Shown here: positions 1 to 13,090 of the stretch, in pieces
How positions within the stretch are numbered: the stretch's first letter is position 1
Layout of the letters: every line of letters begins with the position of its first letter
Assembly (NCBI RefSeq): GCF_030463565.1
Contig: NC_134652.1
Location: forward strand, 5,607,897-5,671,896
Direction: 5' to 3'
DNA: 64,000 nucleotides
From: Pelecanus crispus
Lineage: Eukaryota; Chordata; Aves; Pelecaniformes; Pelecanidae
Made by a program: the position numbers and the translations under genes
Notes under the pieces: model-generated
What the model saw: the letters and a program-made list of their open reading frames with translations, nothing else
What the model was told of the DNA's origin: nothing
Databases searched by the model: none

Positions 1-1017
1 CAGTGTTAGAAAAATATAAAACTAAAGACATTACTAAGTTTCTACCTACTGATTTATTCAAGCCACAAGTCTCTCGAAGGCTATGAAGACAGAATACTGA
101 ATTGTATTGCAAAGCGAAAGCAGCAAGAGCATGCAATTTGTCACTGTTTTTTCAGTAGGGCCAGATTCTGCCTCTCTGTTCTATTTCTTCCATTAGGATC
201 ATATTCTGAATAATGACACAGTTAATCAATCATGACGCTGATTTCAATGGAGTCTTCAAAGGCAAAAAGACAAAAGACTGGTAAAGAACAGAATCTGCCT
301 CTAAGGTTGTGCATGATGTTGTGGCATCCATATTGTAAGGAGAGGGACCTCTGGAGATACTGGTGCTGCCCCAAGGGTGAAAGAGAAAAAATCCTTTCTG
401 ACTAATGTTGCCAAATTTAGATTTCTTGCCCGTTTACAGCCTCATTGTGGAGAATTCCAGACACTTTAGAATAGACTGCTTCATGTTCACTGCCTATCCA
501 TGTAAAGAGTCAAAAAATACACATTATTTTGTAGCTGCATTCCCATCCCAAAACCACTGTGGTTATGCACCTTAATGGTACAAGAATGGGCTTTTCTTAT
601 ACAACCTTGAGCTAGCCGAATTACAAAAAGGTGATAAAAAATCATTTCAGGACTAAATCAGCCAAATGGACTGGAATATGATGAAGAGAGAAATTGGAAA
701 AAACTTTTTTTTTTTTTATACAAGTATAAAAATATGCACAAGTCTTTACATCAGAAGCCCCGTGACAGAAGCCATACCACTCCAAGACCTCAGTGCCTTG
801 ACCAAATAGGTCAACAAATTGCACATCATTTATTTAGGACATTCCGGAAGGTACCTCTGTGGAAGCAGTGTCTGGCAATAGCAGTAGCTACAACTCTGGG
901 TTGTGTAAATGCACAGGGGAAAGCCTTAGTTGTTCAGGTACCTCTTAGTCTGACTAGCAGCATATCAAGCAGCTCTTGTGCTAGTTTCTTCTAAAAACCA
1001 CAACGTTATGTACTTAC
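1..1017. other. Intron of the ADAM9-like gene (no exon seen)
   Basis: This stretch lies 3' of the last visible ADAM exon. The next expected exon would carry the zinc-binding HExxHxxGxxHD motif. I looked for it on the minus strand and did not find it, so it probably lies beyond the left edge. The only structure noted is a T-rich run near 705-718. Confidence 0.5.
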
Positions 1018-4000
1018 AGTGCTGATTGACCCTCCCTGGACTTGTGAGCAGACGGTACCTACAAAAGCCATTCCAATGGCTCCACCATAAGAGCTTCTCC
1101 CTCTGCAACAAAAGCAGTTTGAAGGTGTTGAAAGAGGGGCTGAAAGTTCATGAGTTCTACTAAAAGACACTGATGAGTCTGAAACAAATACTGCAAGTCA
1201 AAAGCTGGTATTCTTGAAGTCAAGAAGAAATTTATCATCATATCAGGGTTTCACTGTAATAAATAATGAACATCCCAATAACAGAGCTTGAAAATAATGA
1301 CCAATCATCTAAATCTGCTGTGTCAGTGCTTCTGAGTTCACAGAATCACAGAACAGTTGAGGTTGGAAGGGACCTCTGGAGGTCATCTGGTCCAACACCC
1401 CTGCTCAAGCAGATCCACCTGGAGCTGATTATCTACAAAGAATTCATAACACTTTCTTAACATTTTTCCAGGTTAAAACAGTTTGTAAGTTGAGTGAATT
1501 TTACTCTAGTTATATCTTCATTCATACACAAACCCAAAATCATATACATTAACAACATTGGCAGCATGGCTAGTTTTTCCACTGAACACTTACATTATGA
1601 GATGGCTAACATCATTTCGTGATCGTTTAAGAAGATCGTTCTGTCTCCAAGAAACAAATCTACTCAGTACATCTCCAGCTGAACCATCCATTACAGATAT
1701 GGGGTTTGTATGTGTCCAGATCTCTAATCCAACCAAAACAATCTGGATGTTTAATGCTCTATACATCTGAAAAAATATAATGACAATTACTGTCCATCAG
1801 TTTCAACTGAAAGACTGCATCACCACTACTGTAAACATTAAGCTGAACATAATGACTGAGACATAACTTTAGTTTCTTTGCATAATTAATAGTTTGATGT
1901 GAGGAAAAAATATATGACTGAAGGCAATCTACTTCATGAAGGTACCTAAACATATCTCTCAGTTGGAGAAGTTGGAAAGACTGTGTTCATTCATTTCCTT
2001 AGCTAATTGTCTTGAGGAGAAATTGGGAACAGATCATCAGAGAGCTTATGGAATTGTTCACAGCGCTGACAGTTTGCTTAATAAAAAAGAACTACGTACA
2101 TGAGAAATACTCTTCCTGGAAATGTAAAACCTACTGGAGACCTCACGTTCCTGGAGCAGCCAAAGTCTGGGAGCACAGAGAAGTGGTTTAAAAACATCTT
2201 GCATCTCTCCCTCTGTCTACACCTCTATAAGACTTGTGCATGGATTAATGAGGGGCCTTAAATATGTTACAAATTGCTGTATAACTTCCAGATACAGTTT
2301 CAGAACATAATTGTTCAGATTTACTGCATTAGCTGTTCTTTTGAAAACTATGATGAAGTATAAACTACCGAATCTCAGCAACTTATCTGACCTACCCCAT
2401 CAACGTAATTAATCAGCTCAACTGTTTCCTTTTGCACTGCAGCAGGATCCAATTTCTTCAGCAAAAACTGTAAAATATTATATGAGAATATCAGAGAAAA
2501 AATATAATGGTTTAATAAAATGTATGTAGCATTGGATGAAATCATTACCCTGTTGTTATCCACAACCACAAATAATTCCACATAGCTCTTCTGTGGCAGG
2601 ACAGCTCGCTTCTTCTGCAAATTAGAAAGCACAATAAGTTAACATAAATGACTAACGAGTTCAAGGGTTTTTTACTTATGTTTTTCATTTCATGGATTTA
2701 TAAAGCAGTTATGCATTTTTTAATGTGGCCTATCAATTTGCCTTAGATTTCCACATAAATATCTGTATGTCAGTAATTCACTTCTGCTCAGATGCTGGGA
2801 TGCGTCAGCTGAATGGCAGCTTCATGCCTTTCACATCATACCCACAACTATCTTGGGCAGAGCTCTGCTCTTCTGATAAAGTATTGCTTCGAGCTATGTT
2901 AAATTCCCATTGTTCTGTTTTCTGTTTCAGGATTTCCTTAGCAGTACTCCCACCAGTTTGGGGGAAAATGAAGGCAACAAGGAAGTGGCCTGCCAGGCCA
3001 AGCCCACCTGCAATGATACCATGCCAAAGCAAGAGCTCTGGAAACCCTTGGCTGCTGGAACAGACTGAGGAGAAGGCTTGGACTCAAGAGAGAAACAGGA
3101 AGGTATTTACCCTCAAAAGCTTTTCCCTGCTAGAGGTACTGTTTGATAAAAATGCGTATTTCACAGACTGCTTCTTCACAGACATCTCGTGATGAAGGCT
3201 GCCATTCAGCACAGCACATTGGAAGGGGATATCCTGCATATCTTCTAACTGGTAAAACACGTGTTCAAATGTGCTGGATGTGTTGAGTGGCTCCATTCCA
3301 TACCATTTGCCTCCGATGTAGAGAATTCCTCTAATAATCATACAAGAATGAAAAATTATTCCATAATTTTTCCCTTGTGGTTATGGACTAGGTGAGTGAA
3401 TGACAGCTGGATACTTAAAAACTAGAACTGCTCATACCACTATTTTGAAATAAGTTATCTTAATTATCTTAATATAGAGGATATGTTCAAATGCCCAATA
3501 GGATCTCAAAAGACAAAACAGAACTTATTTAAAATACTTGATCGTACACAAGTGTGGGCTCCTGAGTCAGTTACTGGGAAAGCCACATTTTTACTAAATG
3601 AGTCTGGATAGTGGGTACAGAGCTGATGCAAAGGGTCTCTTTTAGCCCTTATCTCTAGTCTCACTCTGAGCTCCATGGAGCTAAAGTAATTTAGCATTTT
3701 AGAAAAAGGTATCTTCTAAGACAGAAAGAGAGGCTAAAAGCAATCACCGGGGTGTTTATGAGGGCAACAGCAGTATTGCACTGCTGAGTGCAGCTAAGTA
3801 TAAAGATTTTGCGTTTGTCCGTGGCTCAGAAACACCGGGTACGTGCCCATTTGCTGTACCAGAATCTTTCAGAAGCTATTATCTTGTTCTCCTGAATCTC
3901 AAAATTATATTTAGAACAAGAATTCTCTCGTTAATATCTTGTGAAAGAAGATCCTCAGAAATGTGAGTACAAGGTAACCAAAGGTTTTGAGTCCACGTGA

Positions 4001-7000
4001 GTTTGCAGAACAGCCAAAATGAAATATCTGTTCTGCTTAGTGAGATCCAGCATTACCTGAAATACCAGCATGTTGACCGTTTTATGGTTCTTTTAAAGGA
4101 ATGCCAGGAAATGTCATTATTCATAGCGAGTGGCATCTCACTGTGATACTATATGTGAAAGATATGTGGGTGAACTTTATCCCATTTGCCTCTTCCTGCT
4201 TGTGAAAAAAACATCAAACTGAACACGGCTACTACAACCAACAAGTATATCCAAAGTCCAGCTAAAGAGCCAAGCTCAATGAACACAGCGGAGCACGGAC
4301 ACTGTAAGCACATTCTGATTATCTGCACAATTTGCTTTGCATGCCATCTCATTTTGCCAACTCACACGGACTCATTCTGCGGGGAGAACAGCACCATCTT
4401 TTATGCATTTATCTGGCCCCTTTATGTTTCTCAAATAAATGTAATTTTCTTGTATTTGAAACACAAAAAATTGTTTCAAATTTGGTCAAAACTTTTTCCA
4501 CAGAAATGGTTTTTCTTTTGAAACATGCCCATTTATAAGACAGAATTGTTCACAGGAGTGTGTTAAGTTTAACAAAAGCTTCATCGGCATTTCTTCTGGT
4601 CAAGCCATTCGCGTCAAGTAATAGACGCCTCAGTTCATGCCCGTGTTCTGCCTGTATTTGGATTATGCTCTCTCTCATGTTATCTTTTTCTGTGAAGGAA
4701 TTTTGGAAAAGGGGGAAGAAAGTGGCAGTTGAGGGAAGATATAAAACATCTAAAGAGCTCCAGCTTCATCAAAAGGTGAAATATAAAAAAAAAATTGCAA
4801 GATAGGATGGTGTTTTCTCTCCAGCTGTATGATGAATAGCAACTTTTTTTTTACTGTTTTACTTTGGTACTGCACAATGAATTATCCTGAAGCAAAAAGC
4901 AAGAGGTAATACCTAAGGCCATCGCATGTGCTAAGAGCAAGCATTGAGTCAGCAATTCCTTCAACAGTGCCATGATAATAACAGTGTGTCTGAAATGAAA
5001 CAAAACCACATAATTAATGACAAAATAAGGCTGTTGCCTTCAAATGCAAACTTATTTTCTAACGTAACCTTTTATTTGCATGACATTAAGGCTGGCTGTT
5101 ACAAATTTACAGAGTTCCCTATTCTAAAAGTAATCCCAACCCTCTTGGAGTAAAATACTACCCGACATGAGTAACTACAGCAGAATTTGCTCCCTTGGTT
5201 CTAGAAAACAACCAGCTTTTTAGTTTAACTCGTCACCATCTTTTAGCAAAATCTTTTTATCTACATTGCTCATCTTGTTGTTAAAGAGACTCCTCGCAAA
5301 GGCTGATCTCTCGCCCATGCACAAAGCACCCAGTTAAGTCTCACTGAGCTCACATGCAGTCAAAAGTTGAAATTAAATGCAAAAGCATTTGTAAGGCTTG
5401 TTTGATTCAGAACCTCAAAACTACAGAGCTTTGGTGCTGCCATACTATGCAAAGGTGACCTAGTCAGGTAGCTCAGATTCAGTCTTGGCATAATCTGGCA
5501 TCTCCTTTCACGCCTTGGAAAACAGTGATGCTGTATCACCATAAACAGCCCGCTCCCTCGTAAGACATAGAACTGTATGTTTTGTATCAGTGGTAACTCT
5601 TAAACAGAAATGCTACAAATGTGAAAATTCACAAAAGCCTTTTTCCCAGCAAATATATTTTTCTTCTGTAGATACTTTATGTGCATCACTTGCATCTTCC
5701 CCTCCACTGCCAAAAATGTAACCAATTTTCATTGTCCTATTATAGAGAAATGAAGACACTCAGAATTAATGGTTGTGCATTCACTTTTGCTTTGAAAATC
5801 TATTTAGGTGCATACGTATCCTTGTTGTCATCCTCAGTTCTATCAAATTGTTAGTATGACTTCAATTCATAAAGCTTGGCTTCCCTGGTTTGAGGAAACT
5901 TACACAAAAGGGGAATTTTATTATCCACAATACCTTGTTTTTTGATTGTGTTGCCTCCAGTTTCCCATTTTCCCCATATGTATAGAGCGTAAAGTCTTCG
6001 CTAACAAGGTTTCTGGAAAAAAAAACAAACTACTGCTCTTTTAACAGTCTAGAAAGCGAGAAATAAGTCACGGATCCTAGTAAGGTTAGCAGCATTCTGT
6101 TAGCAGCACAGTCATGCCAAATTATTATTAAAATCCACAGACATGAAACAAAATATCTCAAAAATGAGCTGCATTATTTGGACAAGAAGTTATTTTGAAA
6201 TATGTTAACTAAAATTTCCATAGAATAGGATCTGAACAGACTATGTCATATCACGGCCTGGACTATTACAGGCTCAGGAATGAGGAACAACAGTAATAGA
6301 CAAATTTCTTCAAGTACAACACCGCTAACAGCCCTCCCCTCCCTGCTAATAAAGAACTAATTTTGAAACAAATTCTAATTTTCCATAAGGTTTTTCTGAA
6401 ATTTACTGCTTTGTGGTGCTAATAAAATATAATCAAAATAAATTTCTGCACAACTAGAAAAAATATTATTCCCTTCTATTTGCAAGCTAGTACCATAACA
6501 GAGACACTATTTAACAAGTAATTTTGTAATTACTACAATCTGGCATTTAAATGGTTTCTTCTGATTTTTTTCAGTATAAAAATACATGTCTGTATTTTTA
6601 TACTCTGCATACTATGTGCAACTAAATCCCAAGATGGAACAATTTCTTAGAACGCTCTATCACATACTTATTTTTCTTCAGTTTTAGGAGGTATGTTCCA
6701 TTTCTGGTTTTAATTGAGTAAGAAAGATTGTCATCTGAGTACACCTGAAAACAGAACAAAAGATATCACTTCATTAGGTGATTTTCTACTTGGTTGTGTC
6801 AGTTCCATGTTTTCTTTGACAAGAGAAGTCCAACTACTGTGTATGTGTGTATTTACCAGATTTACAAAACACACATTCCTAACCCTCATGCCTTTCAAAG
6901 TCTCAGCAGCACACTCTACATTCTTTCTTATGGAAAGTTTCAATTCTACTAAGCTAAGAAGACAGAATGAAAACGTACACAAACTACAGAAGAAATTAAA

Positions 7001-8017
7001 TATGTCTGCCATTAGAGATTTCTAGAGGGAATGTAGAAGATCTAAAGTCTACAGCAAAATGAAAATGTAAAATTTGTGGTATTAAAAGAACAAAAAAGAA
7101 GCGTTAGTAAAGCTAAATGTAGACTACCGCGCTGTACTTCTATAGGTTCAGGAACAGGTGGCCCTCAGACGCTAGTGGAGAGGAGGTAGATACGGCTTGG
7201 ATGAAGGTGGCCAGCCTCAGTTCCCAGAGAAGCGCACAGCCCATGTGTGCACTCTTTGCCCAACCACACCATCATGTTTCGTGACACTCCTTATGTAAAT
7301 CATCGGCAGCCAGATGAACGACTCAGAGATTCCTCCTTCCTTAATCGGTTTGCACAAAGATGACTAATGCAATTTCATTAAGAGTTATTTCAGTAATGGA
7401 ACTCGATATCTGGAACATAGGTTAAGTTACCTCAGAACTGAAGAATTAAGGCTCAGATATTTCGCTTTTAACTCGTTCATCTAACCTGTGCGACTCTGTG
7501 GGACCATTTCTACTAAGTGAGCATCAGCCTTTTAGGTGCTACATGGTTGAAATCCTCTGGTTATCCAAAGACCAGGTACAATGAGCAAAAGAACATACAC
7601 AGCATGGACGTTAGTTCAAGTTCGAGTTCAACATCTAATCTGACTTGGAGGACATGGAAATATTCTTCCTGTTCCTTCCCACTCTGTTAACAGAGACCAG
7701 AAGTTTGAAAGGTGTTAACTTAAGAGTGTAGTCACAGACCTTTGTGGGAACAAATTTACACTAAACTTGTTGAAAACACTTAAGAATCTGAAGAGATAGC
7801 GCACATTTCTTCACAAAAATAATCTCTATATACTATACATTATGTGTCTTTGTGTAATACAGGCCAATATTGCGAAAACCAGCAACATCAGAAGAAAAAG
7901 ATCAGATAGAATAACAAACCTCATGAAAAAATGGGTGATGTTTCTCTCTGTCTGTCAGACTTTGAGGAATAATTATTTCTAATGTAGAAAGTCTGGATGT
8001 CTGTTCAGAAGGTACAC
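1018..8017 (-). CDS. ADAM9-like disintegrin-metalloprotease, partial (prodomain to mid catalytic domain)
   Basis: Nine minus-strand exons join in phase: 8017-7920, 6744-6668, 6012-5934, 4989-4913, 3330-3111, 2614-2549, 2467-2396, 1766-1594 and 1102-1018. Together they give 315 codons with no stop, and every junction has AG/GT sites. The first five exons encode the ADAM prodomain: LYTYGENGK, HCYYHGTVEG, LSTCDGLRGIL, YGMEPLN, FEHVFYQLED and the cysteine-switch-like PFQCAV. A furin-type RKKR spans the 3111/2614 junction and is followed by AVLPQKSYVELFVVVDNNR, the start of the reprolysin domain. Then come LNIQIVLVGLEIWTHTNP, AGDVLSRFVSWR and GMAFVGTVCS. These segments resemble ADAM9 more than other ADAMs I know. 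The family cleaves membrane proteins and matrix at the cell surface. The catalytic zinc motif, disintegrin, Cys-rich, EGF-like, transmembrane and tail parts would lie beyond the left edge. The first exon (signal peptide, ending in phase 1) was not located. It could be a bird-specific ADAM9 paralogue rather than ADAM9 itself. Confidence 0.85.
1337..1431 (-). repeat. CR1 LINE 3' fragment, reverse orientation
   Basis: The segment carries the CR1 3' signature read in reverse (cagaatcacagaacagttga, then ggttggaagggacctctgga and a tccaacacccctgctcaa block). It lies in the intron between the ADAM exons at 1102 and 1594. It is short and diverged, so it is an old fragment. Confidence 0.75.
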
Positions 8018-11000
8018 CTAAAAAAAAAGTTTTAAATTTCTCAAGAATCAGAAGGGATAAGTAAGACGTTATGTTGGCATCTGCACAGTGGTGATTGCTG
8101 AAAAACCATTCTGATCAGGCCATAAAAAGGAGAAATTTCACCAGTACAGGACCTGACTGCGCATGCTCAGTTTAGACAGTCTATTCTGTCTCTGACAGAG
8201 TTCTTGGGTTGTGCTGGGAAAGTCGCAGAAATCAACATTTTCATTCATGGCCAAGTTACTCTTAATTTCTGAGTGTTTAAATTAAATATATGTGGCCTCA
8301 TTCTCTGCAGAAATGCTGTTTTGACTGTATTCAAGGTTAACGACTACACCACCCCAAACACAACTGATGTAAAGTGCTAAAAACTGCAAATTCGAGTAAA
8401 AGCTTTCTTAAACAGGGTGTCCAAAACTGGCCGGCAATCTTGGCTTTAAATCTTGGTCTTAGTTACTTACATTATAAACTGGGATAACAGCTCAAATTTT
8501 TTCTCATTCCTTCATATAGGCAATATCAAACCAAATTAATTATTGTTTGGAAAAAAATAAATCCCTCAACCAATATGACAGTAACATAATAGAGAATCCC
8601 AAGAACAAGAAAAAAAAAAATCCCTTCCTGTATTCACTGCATACTTTGATAGCAATGAAGAAATAGTTTAGGAATGGTCAAACTGATTTAAAAAAAGTAA
8701 TTTCAGATTAAAGCTGGGGTCTTCTGGAGCACACAAAGAAAAAGTATCCAATGATTTAAACACAATCTTAATTCTCACGTATTCTAACCTGGATCATTAA
8801 CTTTGTCTATCATTTTTGAAACATTTTTTCTTCCATGACCTACATTTTTAACCTGATGTACCACAGAAAATTTAGGCAGCTACCTTCTCTGTCCACCCAT
8901 CTGTCCCCTCACAGTGATTTTTGAAGTAGCTGGCCAGTTAAAATCAACTATGCGAGAGATGCTAACATCTCAAGTAGAATTAAGTTCCTTCAAGCTTTGT
9001 GAAATCACCTCATCGGCACCAGGAAGACCGTGCTGATCTGTAAATCTACAGCAGGGCTCTCTAGGAGCGGCTGATGGACATATGGTACAATTATTTTGAT
9101 TGGATCCAACTTTGCCGTGACATTTCAGAACTTGCTAGACAGAGAATTGGAGAATATTGTACCTCCAGAAGAATAAATTCAGTCCCTAAATACACGGTGG
9201 AATGTTTTCTACTGGTTACAGAGCCCCTTGCTGTGGTATCGCCTTCAGCTAGTTAGGTCCTGCACTGCTCATCTTCTCCCTCTTGCTCATGTCCCTACTT
9301 CCTTCTGTCCCTTCCTTGATTAGATCAGCTCCCCATTCAGCCCTCTCCTTCCATTTAAATCCCTTTGCTCCTATTCCTTTCCCCATTGCTCTGAACGAGG
9401 AATACTTAAGTTGTCCTCTGGATATAATTCTGCCACCTGCTACATGCATAACCTTGGTTCACCACGCTGCCTCCTGCCACTGCCTAATGCTGCATTTTGT
9501 TTGTTCCAGCCACAGTCAAACCCCTGTAAGTTTGTAGCCTTTTACTTTATATCAGAATTATCCCCAGAATATCATGCTAATGCAGGAAGCTTGAGATAAG
9601 AAGTCTGCTGAGTATCTGGTTTCAGGTAAACAGTTTTATAAAGACAAAAACAATATCTGGTGACTTTTCTTAGAATTGGCTGAACTTGAATTCATCTTCG
9701 TCTTGTCCACTCATCAGTCTGGTTTGAGTATTCACTTTGGTCAGCAGAGACACAAACACTGCTTTTAAACAGGTTACAGAACCAACAGTAACATGGGCTT
9801 TAATAACAAAAGTGTGCATTTTTCTTTTATAAGGAAACAAATAGATTTCTTCTCATTTATAGTAGCACAAAGTCACCCTCAGCCCCCACATTTCTGTGAA
9901 CGGAATTCATAATTGCAGAGAAGCCACAGAATCACCCACTCAAAGCAAGGAGGAGGATTCTTCAGCGTAATGATGATCTCTAACTATTAGATAACATCAG
10001 GATTTTTAAAAGCTAGGTGCAGGTAGCATACGTTTAACATTAAAGACTCCCATTGCAATCAAAATGTGGAAGTTGCTATTAGGAAACGGGTCTGCAAAGA
10101 GTATCGGCACTCAATATTTACTTCTGACTTTGCTCTTACTCTCCAATAATTTTATTATCTAAATCACAAAATTCATTCTGTTTCGTGAGTTAAGTGCATG
10201 TTGAACTAACAGTGGAAATGCAGTTCTAACAATTTAAATTTTGACACCTGAAAGCAGGAAACCATCTTTAATGCAAATCATAAAAATATCACTTTCTAAG
10301 AACTATTTCAGGTGTTACATTTAAATCTAAAATCTGAAGCCAAATCATAAATGGAAATGAGTTAATGAAGAACTAAAAAAGAACTGTAAGAGTTTCCCTC
10401 GCATTACTGAAGATCAAAATCTCTTTCTCCAGTCTTCACTGTCGATGAGAGTGACGGTAACTGCAGTTGTCACAACCAGTGTCCTGTATGGAAGACGATG
10501 TATGTACATACCTACTACATCCTGGAGGAAAAAAACCCACAAAGAGCTCAACTATAAAAAGCTTGAACCTGTAATCTTTTCCAGACACTTTTTTTCTTGA
10601 ACAAGATTTTCTCAATTAGCAGGTCAGCTAATAGCCTAATACCTGGGGAGAGTGGTGACTCGATTTGAAAGGTGTGCATCATTATGATCAGGACCAGGGA
10701 GTACAAGAAGATTTGGAGAAACTTTCCAAATACGTAACAAAAACTGAAAGCTTACCTTTTATCCAAAAAGGTTTTCCAGTTAAAGTTAGTCCAAAAGTGA
10801 AAAAAAATAGGCTGTGTTTTAACATGACTAGATTTCCTGGAGAAACTACTACAGTATTTGAGCAGATGCTGCGTACCTGGCTCTTAGCTGCTCTACACAG
10901 GAGAACTAGGAGAACCCTCTGCTCCGAAGGTAAACAGAAAAAGGACTCTGATACTTCATCTCTGCTAGGGAAACGGGAAGTAAAATTTAATGCATTAGGC

Positions 11001-12000
11001 TTGCAAAAAAACTGGTTCAACAGCTTAATGCAAATAAAAAGCAGCACATTCTTAAATGCTGATTGGAGAAAGAGCACCAACCCATGCCAGGATCAAACTG
11101 GTTTATTCTAAAGGACTTTGGTACCACAGTGAGATCATATGAGATTAGAAACTTAAAACATTGCTACCAAGGGATACAATGTTTAGGATGTTTATACTGG
11201 CTATTGACAGCTCAGTAAAAAAATCTAGTATAAACCAGTCTACTCTCTGAAATTCCAGCTTGTTCTTTGTTTTAATTTTTTCATCTTTACTTTAAAAATA
11301 TCAAAAATACAATGCATATGAACACATGGAAATCCCACGAACATGTGGAAATCCCCCAAACGGGGATTTTACCCTGTCCTTTCTATGTTGAAGATAATTC
11401 TCCTCACCAAGACTCTGTCATTTTGTGCAGCTCGTCGCTCTTCCAGGATCAGAATAATCTTCCGAGGCCTCATGCAACCATGTTGTCACCAAAAGCAGAA
11501 AATAAACGTTTCTAGAACTGGATGAATTTGCAACACATTTCAGAAGCATCAAGCGCATTTAGAAACTCAAAAAGGAGACATACAACACAGTTTATAAACA
11601 TTTACATTCGTTCATTAATTAAAACAGAGCAAAAGCATTTTCCCATCGCTAGTAAATGACATAAAAACAATGGCTTCAGTGAAAAAAAGCACACGTGCCG
11701 ACTCCATTTGTAACATTGGCTTGCACCAAGCCTGCTCGAGGCCACCGTCCTGTTTGCGCAGACCTAATTAAGCTTCCTCAGCCGAGCACCGAGTGGGAGG
11801 ACCCCACACCCGCCCTCCCTGGGCTTGTGCCGGTCCCCCGACTCCAGAAGCTGGGATCCTACTGAAAATTAAATGAAGCCTATCTTTACTTTATTGCCTG
11901 CCTCCTATGCGGTACGCTCTTAGCACGCAGCTCGCTAGAACTGCGTTGCTCCCAGTTGTGCTGCTTTATCCAGTCCCCTGGCGCTGACGCGCTCCTAAGG
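8018..12000. other. Region between the ADAM9-like exons and the C10orf88 promoter
   Basis: AT-rich, non-repetitive sequence of about 4 kb. It should contain the first (signal-peptide) exon of the ADAM gene if that intron is short, but no Leu-rich minus-strand exon with a phase-1 donor was found. Open frames here (for example 10665-11111 plus and 10688-11080 minus) show no recognisable domain and overlap each other on opposite strands. No RNA gene was recognised. Confidence 0.4.
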
Positions 12001-12039
12001 CTTTGCCACCTCTCCGAGAGCGCTTTATTTTATTAGAAG

Positions 12040-13090
12040 GACTAACCCTAGCAGCTGCCCACCCGCCGGCTGTTACTTCAAACGCCTGGCGCGGAGCGGC
12101 GAGACCGCCCACGACTGGCCGCTGCTCTCCCTGTCAGCCTTTGCTCCCCGTGGGCGGGACGCGGGCGAGGGGAGTCTCCGCCACCACCCCTGAGGGCCGA
12201 GGCTGGGGAGAGCCGCCGCAGCCGGAGGGCGGGCGGGGGCAGGTTTTAAGGTTTTAGCAGCCCCCCGGCAGCGGCGCCGGCCCGCACCGACCCCCTCCCA
12301 CCGCGGGCCGGGCCGCCCCTCAGCCGCGCTTCCGGCCACCGCACGGGGGCGCCGCCCCAAGCGCGCATGCGCAGAGCCCCACCCCGCCGCCTCGCGCAGC
12401 CGCCTTCCGCCCGCCTTCCGCCGCCGGTTCCGCCCGCGGCCTTGCGATGGCGAGCGGCTGCGCGGTGGAGGAGGCGGCGGCGGCCGCCGGCCCCGACCCC
12501 AGCCCCTCCGGCGGCCCGCGGGAGCCGTGCTGTGTGGCGGCGGGCTGCTCCTGGCCCTGCGCGCCGCCGGACGGCCTGTCCCGGGCGCTCTGCCTGCGGC
12601 GGGGCGCGGGCGGCGGCGAGGCCAGGTGAGGGCGGCGGCGGAGGGGACGGTGCCGCCCCGCTGGCTCCCTCCGCGCGGCTGCGGCCAGCGGGCGGTGTGA
12701 GGCGGGGGGCCGGGCTGGGCCTGGGCGGGAGGGCGGCGGGGCGGGAGCGGGCCTGGCGGGGCAACGCGGCCGTGGCGCTTCCCCCCGCAGCACCGAGGCC
12801 GTCGTCGTGGAGAGGCGGGCGGGCGGCGGGAGCGAGGGGCCCTGCGTGCTGCAGCTGGAGTGCCGGCCTGCCGGCGCCGGGGAGATGGTCTCCGTCGGTA
12901 TCCTGAGTGAGGCCCGCAACATGGAGGTGTACGTGGGCGAGGAGTACTGCGGGACCGGCCGGGGTGAGAGCCTGGGCGCAGCCCGGCCCCCGGGGTGAGT
13001 GGCGGCCTCCGGCCGCGGCCTTGGCGGGCAGCGGGGGTGCATGGGGCGGGTGTCGGGCCGGGGGGAGGTTGCTGCCGGGTCCCTAACACC
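12040..13090. promoter_or_regulatory. CpG island promoter of C10orf88
   Basis: About 1 kb that is strongly G+C- and CpG-rich compared with the AT-rich flanks. It covers the region upstream of the ATG at 12447, coding exons 1 and 2, and the start of intron 2. No TATA box was seen near the start. This fits a broad housekeeping promoter. Whether it also drives a divergent minus-strand transcript is not shown by the sequence. Confidence 0.8.

Noticed and set aside
2725-3192. 155-codon plus-strand frame
   Set aside because: It overlaps the ADAM9-like exon at 3111-3330 on the opposite strand and has no domain signature; it is a shadow.
10665-11111. 148-codon plus-strand frame, with a 130-codon frame on the other strand
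   Set aside because: No recognisable motif, no splice or promoter context, and both strands are open over the same bases, so neither is convincing.
11393-11500. Minus-strand frame MRPRKIILILEERRAAQN followed by a GTGAGG donor
   Set aside because: It looks exon-like, but its phase does not fit the missing first ADAM exon and I do not recognise the peptide.
12073-13089. 338-codon minus-strand frame and other long frames in the CpG island
   Set aside because: Pro/Arg/Ala-rich translations of a CpG island, antisense to real C10orf88 exons.
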